From Erysipelotrichales bacterium (lineage in GTDB: Bacteria; Bacillota_I; Bacilli_A; Erysipelotrichales; Erysipelotrichaceae), in NCBI GenBank assembly GCA_910576855.1, contig CAJTJP010000021.1, forward strand, positions 1 to 57,728: DNA of 57,728 bases, written 5' to 3'. Below the pieces are notes generated by a model. The model did no database searches. It was not told where the DNA came from and saw only the letters and a program-made list of their open reading frames with translations. Position numbers and translations under genes: made by a program. Within the stretch, counting starts at the first letter, position 1, and each line of letters begins with the position of its first letter. This document shows, in pieces, positions 17,670 to 26,458 of this stretch.

Positions 17670-17804
17670 ATGGAACAAATCATTGAGGAATTAGCCGCAT
17701 ATTATGCAGCCTTAGGATATCCGATGTATGATATTGACGAGCTGAAGCAAATGAGTGAGGACGAGCTGAACGATTTATATGAGATCACCTTTCCCAATCG
17801 TTAA
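17670..17804 (+). CDS. Small 44-aa protein
   Basis: This short ORF encodes MEQIIEELAAYYAALGYPMY and continues with an acidic DELKQMSEDELNDLYEITFPNR tail. GGAGG lies 6 bases before the ATG, and the composition is that of a real helical, acidic protein. It has a single AAYYAALGYPMYDIDEL core that could pack as a small helical bundle. No family was recognised. It stands between a divergent HTH gene and tsaC. It was called by its ribosome binding site and protein-like composition. Confidence 0.55.
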   Translation: MEQIIEELAAYYAALGYPMYDIDELKQMSEDELNDLYEITFPNR

Positions 17805-17898
17805 GTGTAAGCGAGCGAAAATATAAAACAAATCAATTTCGACTCTATATTTATCCTGATATTCATGATAAAATGATGCAGAAAAAGAGAGGCTTATC

Positions 17899-18507
17899 AT
17901 GAAAACATTACGCTTTGAAAAAAGAGAAATCGATAAAGCGCTTGAAGCATTAAAGAGCGGTAAAGTAGTTGCGTTTCCAACGGATACGGTCTACGGCTTA
18001 GGTGTGATTTATGATCAAGAGGCTTTAAAACGGCTGAAGGATGCGAAGGGACGCTCAGAAACAAAGCCGATTCCGACAATGGTTTCCTCGTATGCGCAGC
18101 TGATGCAGATTGCGGAAATCAATAAACAAGCAAAGCAGCTGATAAAAGCGTTCATGCCGGGAGCTTTGACTTTAGTAATGAAAAAAAAGGACTGCGTACC
18201 TGATTTTGTCACAAACGGAAGAGCGACGATCGCTGTTCGCATGCCGGACGATCCCTTCGTCCTGTCATTGATTGAAGGCTGCGGCGGACCGCTGCTTGTC
18301 AGCAGTGCCAACCGTTCAGAGATGCCGAGTGCCCTTAACGATCGAGAGGTATTCAGTCAGCTTGACGGCAGAATCGATGCAGTCGTTATCGGAACAGCAG
18401 GCGGTGAAAAAGCAAGCACAATTATCGATGTCAGTGAAGCAGAGATAAAAATACTGCGTATCGGTGATATTTCAGCAGCACAGATTCGCGAAGCATTAGA
18501 AAAGTAA
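17899..18507 (+). CDS. tsaC: L-threonylcarbamoyladenylate synthase (TsaC/YrdC-type)
   Basis: This 202-aa YrdC-fold enzyme makes threonylcarbamoyl-AMP from Thr, bicarbonate and ATP for the t6A37 modification of tRNA. Motifs are KVVAFPTDTVYGLG (residues 22-35), KGRSETKPIPTMV, PGALTLVM, and IAVRMPDD and SSANRSEMPS near the C-terminal half. It has the YrdC domain only and lacks the C-terminal Sua5 extension found in Bacillus YwlC. It lies 12 bases ahead of rpiB. In many Firmicutes the two genes are also neighbours. Confidence 0.93.
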   Translation: MKTLRFEKREIDKALEALKSGKVVAFPTDTVYGLGVIYDQEALKRLKDAKGRSETKPIPTMVSSYAQLMQIAEINKQAKQLIKAFMPGALTLVMKKKDCVPDFVTNGRATIAVRMPDDPFVLSLIEGCGGPLLVSSANRSEMPSALNDREVFSQLDGRIDAVVIGTAGGEKASTIIDVSEAEIKILRIGDISAAQIREALEK

Positions 18508-18519
18508 GGAGGAAACTAT

Positions 18520-18966
18520 ATGAAAATCGGAATTGCCTGTGATCATGGCGCATATGAAGCAAAGGAAGCAATTAAGGAGCTGTTAATTCAACAGGGACAT
18601 GAGGTGACAGACTACGGTACACATTCTACCGCCTCATGTGATTACCCTGATTTTGCGTATGCGTGTGCAAAGTCAGTCAGTGAGGGTGAAAATGAGCGCG
18701 GTATCGTAATATGCGGAACCGGAATCGGCGTCAGCATTACCGCCAATAAGGTGAAAGGAATTCGCTGTGCCCTATGCAGCGAGCCGACAAGCGCCCGTCT
18801 TACAAGAGAGCATAATGACTCCAATGTATTGGCAATGGGTCAGCGTACATGCGGAATCGAAGTCATGAAGGATATAGTGAATACTTGGATCGCTACCGAA
18901 TATTCTCATGATGAACGCCATCAGCGCCGCATTGATAAAATAACGAAAATCGAACAGCAGCAATAA
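18520..18966 (+). CDS. rpiB: Ribose 5-phosphate isomerase B
   Basis: This 148-aa enzyme interconverts ribose 5-phosphate and ribulose 5-phosphate in the pentose phosphate pathway. It starts MKIGIACDHGAYE, and contains TDYGTHS, DYPDFA, the catalytic Cys in ICGTGIGVSI and the ARLTREHNDSNVLAMG block. AAGGAGG precedes the ATG. A hairpin terminator follows. Confidence 0.95.
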   Translation: MKIGIACDHGAYEAKEAIKELLIQQGHEVTDYGTHSTASCDYPDFAYACAKSVSEGENERGIVICGTGIGVSITANKVKGIRCALCSEPTSARLTREHNDSNVLAMGQRTCGIEVMKDIVNTWIATEYSHDERHQRRIDKITKIEQQQ

Positions 18967-18986
18967 TTTGACAAACATCCAACGGA

Positions 18987-19013
18987 CAAGCATGAAAATG
19001 CTTGTTTTTTTAA
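18987..19013 (+). terminator. Terminator of tsaC-rpiB
   Basis: AAGCAT GAAA ATGCTT is followed by GTTTTTTT. Confidence 0.85.
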
Positions 19014-19196
19014 TTAACACGATGTACCTCATTCGCTAATCATTTCAATTAACATCACTCCGCAGACTCTGTGTTACACTCGATGCTTTTTTTATTTTCC
19101 TAAGCCTATCATAAGCTTTTCACATAATATTCAGATGACAAACAACGTCCCTACAAACTCATTCGCTATAATACGTATAGGAATGAGGTGAAGCCT

Positions 19197-19985
19197 ATGG
19201 CTAAAACAAAAATGGTCTTTCAAAGACTGGAAAAGAAATATATTATCACACAGGAACAAAAAAAGCTGTTTCTGGAAAAAGCCGGCAATCGATTAAAAAC
19301 CGATCTGTATGATGCTTCAACGATTTGTAATATCTATTTTGATACAGATCAATTTGCGTTAATCAACAGATCGATTCAAAAGCCACCTTATAAGGAAAAG
19401 CTGCGGCTCAGAAGCTACGGTATCCTAAAAAGCGACAGCGATATATATTTAGAAATCAAAAAGAAATATAAAGGGACAGTAAATAAGCGCCGTATTTCCT
19501 TAACGCTTACACAGGCACAGGAGCTTTTAAAGCACAACAAACTGCCGAACAAAAGCACACAGATCAGCACTGAGCTGGCCTATTTCATGAATTTTTATCA
19601 GCCAAAGCCAAAAATATTCATCGCTTATGAGCGTAACGCATGGATTGGAAATGAAGATAAAGAGCTGCGAATTACCTTTGATACACAATTACGACGCAGA
19701 TATGACAGACTTTCCTTTACGGACGGAGACAGCGGAAAACTGCTGTTGAATAAAAATCAAGCATTAATGGAAATCAAGGTCGCAAATGCGTATCCGCTGT
19801 GGCTGACTCATATTTTATCGGAGATGAAATTGTATCCTACCTCTTTTTCTAAATACGGCACAGCGTATATGAGCGATATTGTAAAAGAGAAGAAGCTGAC
19901 ACTTCCAAAGGAATCTGCCCACAGTGAAGCATCAGTTTTCACTTATCAACAAAAGGAGGCATATTCATGTTTACAAGCATATTAA
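19197..19985 (+). CDS. VTC-domain polyphosphate polymerase-like protein
   Basis: This 262-aa cytoplasmic protein has the VTC fold, the tunnel domain that in yeast Vtc4 makes polyphosphate from ATP. Basic and acidic tunnel residues can be seen: RLEKKYIIT, NIYFDTD, KEKLRLRSYG, DIYLEIKKKYKG, KRRISL, YERNAW and RITFD, with LMEIKV near the end. It starts at the ATG at 19197 with GAGGTG in front; a GTG three codons earlier overlaps that site. It overlaps the following DUF4956 gene by 19 bases. The VTC-DUF4956 pair recurs in Firmicutes. Polymer identity is inferred from the family. Confidence 0.85.
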   Translation: MAKTKMVFQRLEKKYIITQEQKKLFLEKAGNRLKTDLYDASTICNIYFDTDQFALINRSIQKPPYKEKLRLRSYGILKSDSDIYLEIKKKYKGTVNKRRISLTLTQAQELLKHNKLPNKSTQISTELAYFMNFYQPKPKIFIAYERNAWIGNEDKELRITFDTQLRRRYDRLSFTDGDSGKLLLNKNQALMEIKVANAYPLWLTHILSEMKLYPTSFSKYGTAYMSDIVKEKKLTLPKESAHSEASVFTYQQKEAYSCLQAY

Positions 19986-20641
19986 ATGACGGCACGGGAA
20001 ACTTAACGCTTTTACAAGGAATTTTATGTACCGGCTGTTCCCTGCTTTTGGGATTGTGGATTGCGTTTATCTACACAAAACAGGGGAGCGGAAGTAAAAG
20101 CTTTCGCATTTCGATTGCGATCTTACCGGCAATCGTTCAGTCGGTGATAATGATGGTAAACGGCAATCTCGGTACCGGAGTAGCGGTGCTCGGAACATTT
20201 TCACTTGTTCGCTTTCGTTCCGTTCCGGGCAGTTCAAAGGAAATCTTATTTATCTTTTTTGCGATGGCAATCGGTTTAGCAACCGGAATGGGAAATTTAA
20301 GCTTTGCCTTATTTACCGCAATTGTGATCAGCGCCGCATTCTTCTTATACTCTCATATCAACTTATTTCAAGGACAGCTGAAAGACAAAGAGCTTCGTAT
20401 TATCATACCGGAGGATCTGGATTATACAGAAATATTTGATGATATATTTGTGCGTTATGTATCGCATGTTGAAATCATAAGAGTAAAGACAATCAATTTA
20501 GGCTCGATGTTTGAAATTTTATATCATATTACGATGAAGGACGTTCATCAGGAAAAAGCGATGATTGATGAAATCCGCTGCCGCAACGGAAATCTTGCGG
20601 TAATATCAGCGAAAAGGCAGGCGAACAGTGATGAATTATAA
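19967..20641 (+). CDS. DUF4956 membrane protein
   Basis: This 224-aa protein has four TM helices in its first 130 residues, with the typical NGNLGTGVAVLGTFSLVRFRSVPGSS loop. A cytoplasmic C-terminal ferredoxin-like domain of about 90 residues follows. The function is unknown. DUF4956 proteins are almost always encoded with VTC and may anchor it or conduct the polymer. AAAGGAGG lies before the ATG inside the VTC gene. Its stop overlaps the start of the next gene. Confidence 0.85.
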   Translation: MFTSILNDGTGNLTLLQGILCTGCSLLLGLWIAFIYTKQGSGSKSFRISIAILPAIVQSVIMMVNGNLGTGVAVLGTFSLVRFRSVPGSSKEILFIFFAMAIGLATGMGNLSFALFTAIVISAAFFLYSHINLFQGQLKDKELRIIIPEDLDYTEIFDDIFVRYVSHVEIIRVKTINLGSMFEILYHITMKDVHQEKAMIDEIRCRNGNLAVISAKRQANSDEL

Positions 20642-22478
20642 ACGGATCGCTGCTTTTGGCATGTTGAATCTTGCGCTTGTATTATGCGGCTGTCAAACCA
20701 AAGCGTCTGCGGATAACGAGGCGACACAACAAAAAACTGAAATCAGCTATGAGGACAATGATTATTATACGGAATATGAAAATGCGGCTTTTACAGAAAT
20801 TGATTTGGATAAGGAAAACGGCGATGTTACGATTCAAGAGGCAGGCACCTATGAGCTTCACGGAAGCTTGAAGGGCTCGATTCTCGTCAATGCAAAGGAT
20901 GAAGTCGTGCGCTTGATTTTGAAGCAGGTAAGCATCAGTGCCGAAAGCGGCCCTGCGATTCGCTGCAGCGATGGCAAAAAGCTGATTCTTTCCTTGTATG
21001 AAGGAACCAAAAATCAGCTTAGTGATACTGCCGATCTGAAAACAACAGAATATGATGCAACGATTTTTGTTCAAAACGATTTAACGATCAATGGTTCGGG
21101 AAGTCTCGTGATTGAGGCAAATATTCAAAATGCCGTAAAGGCAAAGGATACATTGAAACTGATGGAGGGCAATATCCAAATTCAATCTGTGGATAATGGC
21201 ATCATCGGTAAAGACGCGCTCTATGTTCATGCGGGCAGCTATCAAATCAAGGCAGAGGGCGACGCAATGAAAAGCACCTATGATAAGGATGATGAAAAGG
21301 GCGATATCATGATTGAAAACGGTGATTTTCAGCTTGAGAGCGGGCAGGACGGGATACAGGCAACACGCTCACTCGTTATTTATAACGGAAGCTTTCATAT
21401 CGAAAGCGGCGGCGGAAGTGAAAACGGAGTAAAGGCGGCGAATGCCTTTCAGCCGGGAGGCTTCGGACATTGGAATCAACCGCAGTCAGAAACTGCTGAG
21501 GATGTGTTGAGCGCCAAGGGCTTAAAGGCAGAAGCACAGCTTACGATACATGACGGTTCCTTTGCGTTGAATACAAGTGATGATTCGCTTCATGCGAACG
21601 GCGATATTACGATCAACGGCGGAAACCTCACACTGGCAAGCGGTGATGACGGTATTCACAGCGATCAAACCCTGACGATTCAAAACGGGCATATCAATGT
21701 GACGGAAAGCTATGAGGGACTGGAGGGCGCCGATATCATGATTAACGGCGGTGATATTCAAGTCTGTTCCAGTGATGACGGAATCAATGCGGCGGGAGGG
21801 AGCGACAATGACAATAGTAATCAGCCCTCACCCGATCAATTTATGCAGGGCGGTGCCTACAAGCTTGAAATCCACGGCGGTACGATCCTAATTGATGCAA
21901 AGGGAGACGGTTTGGATTCCAACGGTACGATTGAAATGGACGGAGGCAGTGCAGTCGTATTCGGTCCCTCAGACGGCGGAAACGGTGCACTGGACTATGA
22001 TAAAGCCTTTACGATCAGCGGTGGTATCCTGATCGCTGTCGGCAGCTCACAAATGGCACAGGCCCCTTCAAATTCCTCCACACAGCCTGTCCTTATGCTT
22101 CAGCTTTCTCAACAGGATGCAAATACTCTGTTTTACCTTTGTGATTACAGCGGCAATCCTATTATCGGCGCTGTCCCTAAGCGCGCCTATTCCAATATCG
22201 TCGTCAGCACGCCTAAGCTTGAGCTTACAAAAGAATATCAGCTTTATATCGGCGGCAGCGGCACTGCCAACGATGCCGGTTATATTGAAAGCGGCTTACA
22301 GGGCGGAAGCTTGAACACGACAATAACCCTAAATGATATCATCACACAGAATTCGCAAAACGGTGCACAGCCGGGTGGCTTCCCGCACAACAGAGGCAAC
22401 AGAGGCAATGACTTTCCGACCGACACCGAGCATATGCCGCCGCAGGAAATACCTTCACAAACAAAAAAAGAGTTGTAG
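20631..22478 (+). CDS. Carbohydrate-binding (DUF4353-type) lipoprotein
   Basis: This lipoprotein of about 615 aa has signal LNLALVLCGCQTKA, with Cys in a C-G-C lipobox region near residue 20. The body is a right-handed-helix-like array of repeats: LTINGSGSLVIEA, LMEGNIQIQSVDNGI, ALYVHAGSYQIKAEGDAM, MIENGDFQLESGQDGI, LTINGGNLTLASGDDGIHSDQTL, IMINGGDIQV and others, the DUF4353 (carbohydrate-binding domain) pattern. A Pro/Asn/Gly-rich tail follows. It overlaps the DUF4956 stop by 11 bases. The position suggests it works outside the cell for the VTC/DUF4956 system; in other genomes a CotH-like protein often takes this place. The ATG at 20631 was chosen over a preceding GTG. Confidence 0.8.
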   Translation: MNYKRIAAFGMLNLALVLCGCQTKASADNEATQQKTEISYEDNDYYTEYENAAFTEIDLDKENGDVTIQEAGTYELHGSLKGSILVNAKDEVVRLILKQVSISAESGPAIRCSDGKKLILSLYEGTKNQLSDTADLKTTEYDATIFVQNDLTINGSGSLVIEANIQNAVKAKDTLKLMEGNIQIQSVDNGIIGKDALYVHAGSYQIKAEGDAMKSTYDKDDEKGDIMIENGDFQLESGQDGIQATRSLVIYNGSFHIESGGGSENGVKAANAFQPGGFGHWNQPQSETAEDVLSAKGLKAEAQLTIHDGSFALNTSDDSLHANGDITINGGNLTLASGDDGIHSDQTLTIQNGHINVTESYEGLEGADIMINGGDIQVCSSDDGINAAGGSDNDNSNQPSPDQFMQGGAYKLEIHGGTILIDAKGDGLDSNGTIEMDGGSAVVFGPSDGGNGALDYDKAFTISGGILIAVGSSQMAQAPSNSSTQPVLMLQLSQQDANTLFYLCDYSGNPIIGAVPKRAYSNIVVSTPKLELTKEYQLYIGGSGTANDAGYIESGLQGGSLNTTITLNDIITQNSQNGAQPGGFPHNRGNRGNDFPTDTEHMPPQEIPSQTKKEL

Positions 22479-22506
22479 ACTATCGATTGAGGCTCTAAAG
22501 CTTAAC

Positions 22507-22538
22507 AGAAAACAGACATCAGATTGATGTCTGTTTTC
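22507..22538 (+). terminator. Terminator of the VTC operon
   Basis: AAAACAGACATC AGATT GATGTCTGTTTTC has a 12-bp stem with a T-rich 3' arm. Confidence 0.8.
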
Positions 22539-22570
22539 TTGTTGATGAATTCCGGTCTGTTTATCAGCCT

Positions 22571-23380
22571 CTATTCATCCTCGCCCTCTTCTGATTCCGA
22601 CTCTTCCTCGGATTCTTTTTCCAGCATTGCGTCAAGCACACCGTCATAGCCGTCCATAACGTAATCCTTCAACAGTCGAACGCCCTCTGTTTGGAATAAA
22701 TATTCACAATAGAACATTCCCGCTATATCAGGAAAACGCTGCCATAGATCTAAACGGTTCATCAGCTGCAGAATCTGCGTCTGTATTTTTTCGCCCTCTA
22801 CATGCACAGCAGCGGTGAGCGAACGAAACGCTTCCTTTCTGCGTGTAAGATAGCGCGGCTCACTCAGACGATAAAGGCGCACGTCCTCATTCCATGAAAG
22901 ATATTGTGTAAGACCCTCGCAAAAGAAGCGATATTCGAGCTCCTCATAATAACCCTGCGGCATCTCATACGTATTGTTTATCACATAACGCAACAGATGT
23001 ACATGACAAAGGTTATGCAAAATATAACGCATCTCCTTTACACTTGTAGTGTAATCAGCCACATTCAACAGATCAATGATCAGATAGTCCTCATCCTCAT
23101 GCCGCAGTATTTTCGCATCAAAGAATTTTTCACTTCCTACAACCGGCATAATAATGACATCCTTCGTTATCAGATGATGATGAGGGAATAAGAATGTAAC
23201 TACATCATGGTTCCATAACGGATATCGTCGATACATAGACAACTCCTGACATAGATGCATTACAACTTCCTGCCTCGTCGGACTGATTTCAGACCTCTGA
23301 CAATACGGCTGATACCAAGTATGCTTTTTTGCTTCATGGTTCTTTACATAATAATCAATTTCACTAAATTCGAATCGCAT
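22571..23380 (-). CDS. Uncharacterised 269-aa protein with acidic tail
   Basis: No family was recognised. The start is the ATG at 23380, with GAGGAGGAG before it; the longer frame lacks a better site. The protein is rich in Tyr, His and Arg. The middle contains YILHNLCHVHLLRYVIN and, 25 residues later, EELEYRFFCEGLTQYLSW. This H-x(3-4)-H ... E layout is reminiscent of degenerate zincin-type metallopeptidases, but no HExxH is present. The last 15 residues are almost all Glu, Ser and Asp (KESEEESESEEGEDE). It has no signal peptide or TM segment and stands alone. Confidence 0.7.
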   Translation of the reverse strand: MRFEFSEIDYYVKNHEAKKHTWYQPYCQRSEISPTRQEVVMHLCQELSMYRRYPLWNHDVVTFLFPHHHLITKDVIIMPVVGSEKFFDAKILRHEDEDYLIIDLLNVADYTTSVKEMRYILHNLCHVHLLRYVINNTYEMPQGYYEELEYRFFCEGLTQYLSWNEDVRLYRLSEPRYLTRRKEAFRSLTAAVHVEGEKIQTQILQLMNRLDLWQRFPDIAGMFYCEYLFQTEGVRLLKDYVMDGYDGVLDAMLEKESEEESESEEGEDE

Positions 23381-23680
23381 ATCAATCTCCTCCTCTATGA
23401 CCACCTATATTATAACTAAACTTGTCGACTTTTTCACCTACTTGGGTATATCTTGGTTCTATTTTTTTAAACGGCCGTTTTGGAGCATTTTCAGACGCCA
23501 ACTTTAACTCAGATTTTTTGAAAAAAATTGAAATCTGCAATTTTACAACCTTTAATAAAGATTTTTATAAAAAAACATCGTTCTATAAATTAGATAAAGT
23601 TTTTTTCAACACAAATAAACACTTGTCCTCCATCTTCCGAAAAAACACGCATAAAATGGCTTAGAAAGGAGAAAAATGCC
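23381..23680. other. AT-rich intergenic region
   Basis: An ORF on the plus strand (23422-23664) is low in complexity (Phe/Lys/Asn-rich) with no ribosome binding site and is probably not a gene. A palindrome AAACGGCCGTTT lies near 23468-23480. Nothing else was seen apart from probable divergent promoters. Confidence 0.4.
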
Positions 23681-23962
23681 GTGCAAATTCCTCAACCGAA
23701 CATAAATGCCTATCGAAAATGGATGAAAACACCGAATTTTTATCATCAATTACCGCCGACATTGTGTAATGACAATAAAAACGATGTGAATTTTACCGGT
23801 ACTCAGTTTGCCTTTATCAACAATAATTTTGATGAGGGAACCGATTTCCGCGGCTATGGGTGCTACAGAAGCAATGCTCCCTGTAACCTATGCAACATCT
23901 ACTGTCCTCTTTACTATAACAGTAAAAGTAGCGTAAAGGCCAATAACGCATGGTTCGTTTAA
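23681..23962 (+). CDS. Small Cys-rich protein of unknown function
   Basis: This 93-aa ORF starts with GTG; AAAGGAG lies 9 bases upstream. An overlapping ATG in another frame gives only a 9-aa peptide. The sequence is Asn/Pro-rich (QPNINAYRKW, PNFYHQLPPTLCNDN) and ends with a cysteine cluster GCYRSNAPCNLCNIYCPLYY. Five of its six Cys lie within about 40 residues, which suggests metal binding or disulphides. There is no signal peptide. A strong terminator follows directly, which supports expression. No family was recognised. Confidence 0.5.
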   Translation: MQIPQPNINAYRKWMKTPNFYHQLPPTLCNDNKNDVNFTGTQFAFINNNFDEGTDFRGYGCYRSNAPCNLCNIYCPLYYNSKSSVKANNAWFV

Positions 23963-23978
23963 CAAAATTCGTATGAAA

Positions 23979-24027
23979 TAAAAAGCATGGGGTATGAATA
24001 AACAAATTATCATACCCCATGCTTTCA
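23979..24027. terminator. Bidirectional terminator
   Basis: AAAGCATGGGGTATGA and TCATACCCCATGCTTT form a 16-bp stem with a loop of about 12 nt, flanked by A and T runs. It serves the small Cys-rich gene and the convergent deacetylase gene. Confidence 0.85.
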
Positions 24028-24038
24028 TTTATTCCCGG

Positions 24039-25298
24039 CTATAATCCTGTTTTCTCTCCCTTATATTGAAACAGCTCTGATATAGTCACAAGCTGATACC
24101 CCTTGTTTTGCAGATAAGGAACCAGCTCCTTTACCGCCTCGAGTGTGGTCGGATATAAATCATGAAACAAAATTATTGCGCCGTCAAAAGTACCTTCCTT
24201 TGCCCGACTCAATGTAATCTGCTTATCACGATTGCGCCAATCCTCACTGTCGACATTCCATAACGCGACATGCAGACCGTTTTGCTCCAGCACCTGCTCG
24301 GTCGTTTCATTCCATGCACCGTACGGCGGTCTTACATAAGAGGCCTCATAGCCTGTCAACTTATATAACGCATCCTGAGTATCGAAAACCTCTTTGCGAA
24401 TAAATTTCTGATCATCCGATGCGATGCTTTTATGATCCCATGAATGATTACAGATCTCAAAGCCGTTTTCCACCATATGCTTCACCGTATCAGGATAATA
24501 TTGGATATTTTGTCCGAGCATAAAGAAGGAAGCTGTTGCATTATGTGCTTCAAACACTTTCATCACTTCATCGGTATATACAGAAGGACCGTCATCAAAC
24601 GTCAATGCGATCATCGGCTTCTTCGGATCGATTTTCAGTTTTCGCTTGATCGCAAGCGGCTTTTTATTTTCACCTTTGCCCGCAAGCTTGATGTATTTTT
24701 GATAATCACTGTATTTTAATTGAATCGCTGCATTTTTATAATAAAGCTTCACCGTATTTTCATGCGGTGTAACCGTAATATCAGCTAAGGATTTCACCGT
24801 AGTATTCGCCTGCTTCTTAAACTGCTCTCGAAGCATATCATAATAATCACGTCTGAATACATCCGTTACCTTGATATCTCGCTTTGCTTCCGTATCATAA
24901 CTGATACATTGTTTTTCTTCCTTGATGACGTTTTTTTCGGCGTCCATCAACTGATAATGAAATACTACACTGAGATAGCGCTGATTCAATTCATCACTTT
25001 CATAATCAAGAAGGGCAATACCGTTTTCTTTCGGCAATGCTTTTACGTATTCGTTGATTTTCGCATTCATTTCTTTTGATTCAAACTGCGGATAATGAAA
25101 TAAGCGTATCTGCTGCTCATTTTCTTCATCAAATTGATTGATCATTTCACCGGCCTTTTTGTTTTCTTCGCTTACCTCCTTAAGTTCCTTATAAGGATCG
25201 GGCTTAGCGATGATTTTGGATATGCCGAAACCCAGCAACAAGATGCTCACGATTACAAATATGAGCCTTTCATATCTTAATTTTTTATGTGTTTTCAT
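24039..25298 (-). CDS. Polysaccharide deacetylase (PgdA-like)
   Basis: This 419-aa membrane-anchored enzyme has an N-terminal TM helix (residues 11-28), then a domain of about 190 aa like the RsiV/DUF3298-type region found in PgdA-like proteins. The NodB homology domain begins at about 225, with MIALTFDDGP, the zinc-binding HSWDH, RPPYGAWN, ALWNVDSEDW and IILFHD. It should remove N-acetyl groups from cell-wall glycans, often giving lysozyme resistance. AAGGAAGG precedes the ATG. No other wall gene is adjacent. Confidence 0.9.
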   Translation of the reverse strand: MKTHKKLRYERLIFVIVSILLLGFGISKIIAKPDPYKELKEVSEENKKAGEMINQFDEENEQQIRLFHYPQFESKEMNAKINEYVKALPKENGIALLDYESDELNQRYLSVVFHYQLMDAEKNVIKEEKQCISYDTEAKRDIKVTDVFRRDYYDMLREQFKKQANTTVKSLADITVTPHENTVKLYYKNAAIQLKYSDYQKYIKLAGKGENKKPLAIKRKLKIDPKKPMIALTFDDGPSVYTDEVMKVFEAHNATASFFMLGQNIQYYPDTVKHMVENGFEICNHSWDHKSIASDDQKFIRKEVFDTQDALYKLTGYEASYVRPPYGAWNETTEQVLEQNGLHVALWNVDSEDWRNRDKQITLSRAKEGTFDGAIILFHDLYPTTLEAVKELVPYLQNKGYQLVTISELFQYKGEKTGL

Positions 25299-25614
25299 GT
25301 TTCGCCTTCCTTTTCTTAATACACTTTAAATCATCTTATTCTTTTCTATATTATAGATGTGTAAGCATTTTATATTACATAGAAATTTATTTTACAGCTC
25401 TCTTTTAGTATAACACATATTTATTAAATTACCACTCTTTTCGCAATATTTTTTTGACTGCTTTTTTTAAACGAGTCTTATTTTACCGATCTCTGTTTAT
25501 TTTATGCAGCGCCTTATCAATATTGCAGATATGAAATCACTTATATTAGGATTCTTACTTGTATTGGGTAAGTACATGCTTTATAATACAAGAGATTGAA
25601 TAGAGGTGAGCTGA
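25299..25614. other. Intergenic region with promoter of the HAD gene
   Basis: This is AT-rich and without a gene. On the plus strand TTGTAT (25559-25564), a 17-base spacer and TATAAT (25582-25587) form a good promoter 28 bases ahead of the HAD gene. A TATAAT on the minus strand around 25355-25360 may serve the deacetylase. Confidence 0.55.
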
Positions 25615-26388
25615 ATGAGAAAGCTGTTTTTCTTTGATATTGATGGTACTTTGACAAGTGCGAAAGAGTTCGGTAAGGTGTATGAGAGTACAAGAGAAGC
25701 CTTGCGCCGTTTAAAGGAGAACGGGCATTTTGTGGCCTTGGCAACAGGCAGAGCTCTGTTTCGTGCCAAAGCGTTTCAAAATGAGATCGGACTTGAGAAT
25801 ATGGTATGTGAGGGCGGCTGCTGTGTGATTTTGAATCATCAACAGGTGAGCTATGAAGCACCGAATCAGGAGCTGCTTAAGGATATTTATCATGAGGCGC
25901 TCGCTAAGCAGGTGGGTGTTGCGGTTGCCTGTGAGGACAGTGCTCATCGTATCGCTCCAAATTCCTTGTTTCATGAGCTGGCAGGTGATGTTCATGAGTT
26001 TATGGATGTCAATACAGACAGTGAGTTTTGTATCGATAGGGTCGATCAAATCAGACGTTTGTTTATTGCCGATCCGCAGCATAAAATGGATATGAAAAAG
26101 CTCGAACAAATCGGTGTGATGCACTACGGGGATGATCAATTTATCATCATTGAGCCGGATGATAAATACAAAGGAATCAAAAAGACCTGTGAGCTGTTAG
26201 GGGAAAGTGAAGACCAGATCGTAGTTTTCGGCGACGGCTGGAACGATCGCAAGATGTTTCAACAGGCTCCCTTTGCGGTGGCAATGGGAAATGCCGTGCC
26301 CGATGTCAAGGCTGAAGCGGATTATATCACAGCTGACAGCGATCATGACGGAATCTATCTTGCATGTGAGCATTTCGGTTGGATTTAA
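25615..26388 (+). CDS. HAD-superfamily phosphatase (Cof-type)
   Basis: This 257-aa protein has the HAD motifs FFDIDGTLT (residues 6-14, with the Asp nucleophile), a Thr in ALATGRAL, Lys in KYKGIKK, and GDGWNDRKMF with metal-binding Asp. A C2-type cap between motifs II and III matches the Cof/YidA group that hydrolyses sugar phosphates or FMN. The substrate cannot be named from sequence. AGAGGTG precedes the ATG. It is 70 bases upstream of the nitroreductase gene, with which it may be cotranscribed. Confidence 0.88.
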   Translation: MRKLFFFDIDGTLTSAKEFGKVYESTREALRRLKENGHFVALATGRALFRAKAFQNEIGLENMVCEGGCCVILNHQQVSYEAPNQELLKDIYHEALAKQVGVAVACEDSAHRIAPNSLFHELAGDVHEFMDVNTDSEFCIDRVDQIRRLFIADPQHKMDMKKLEQIGVMHYGDDQFIIIEPDDKYKGIKKTCELLGESEDQIVVFGDGWNDRKMFQQAPFAVAMGNAVPDVKAEADYITADSDHDGIYLACEHFGWI

Positions 26389-26458
26389 AACAGAATCTGT
26401 TAAGGTATGATATGTATTTATAATATATATTTTATGATTATTTAAGGAGGAAAAGCAA

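Noticed and set aside
19188-19196. GTG start three codons before the VTC gene ATG
   Set aside because: It would place the start inside the ribosome binding site GAGGTG; the ATG at 19197 is better placed.
23422-23664. 80-aa plus-strand ORF
   Set aside because: Phe/Lys/Asn-rich low complexity, no ribosome binding site, sits in the divergent promoter region.
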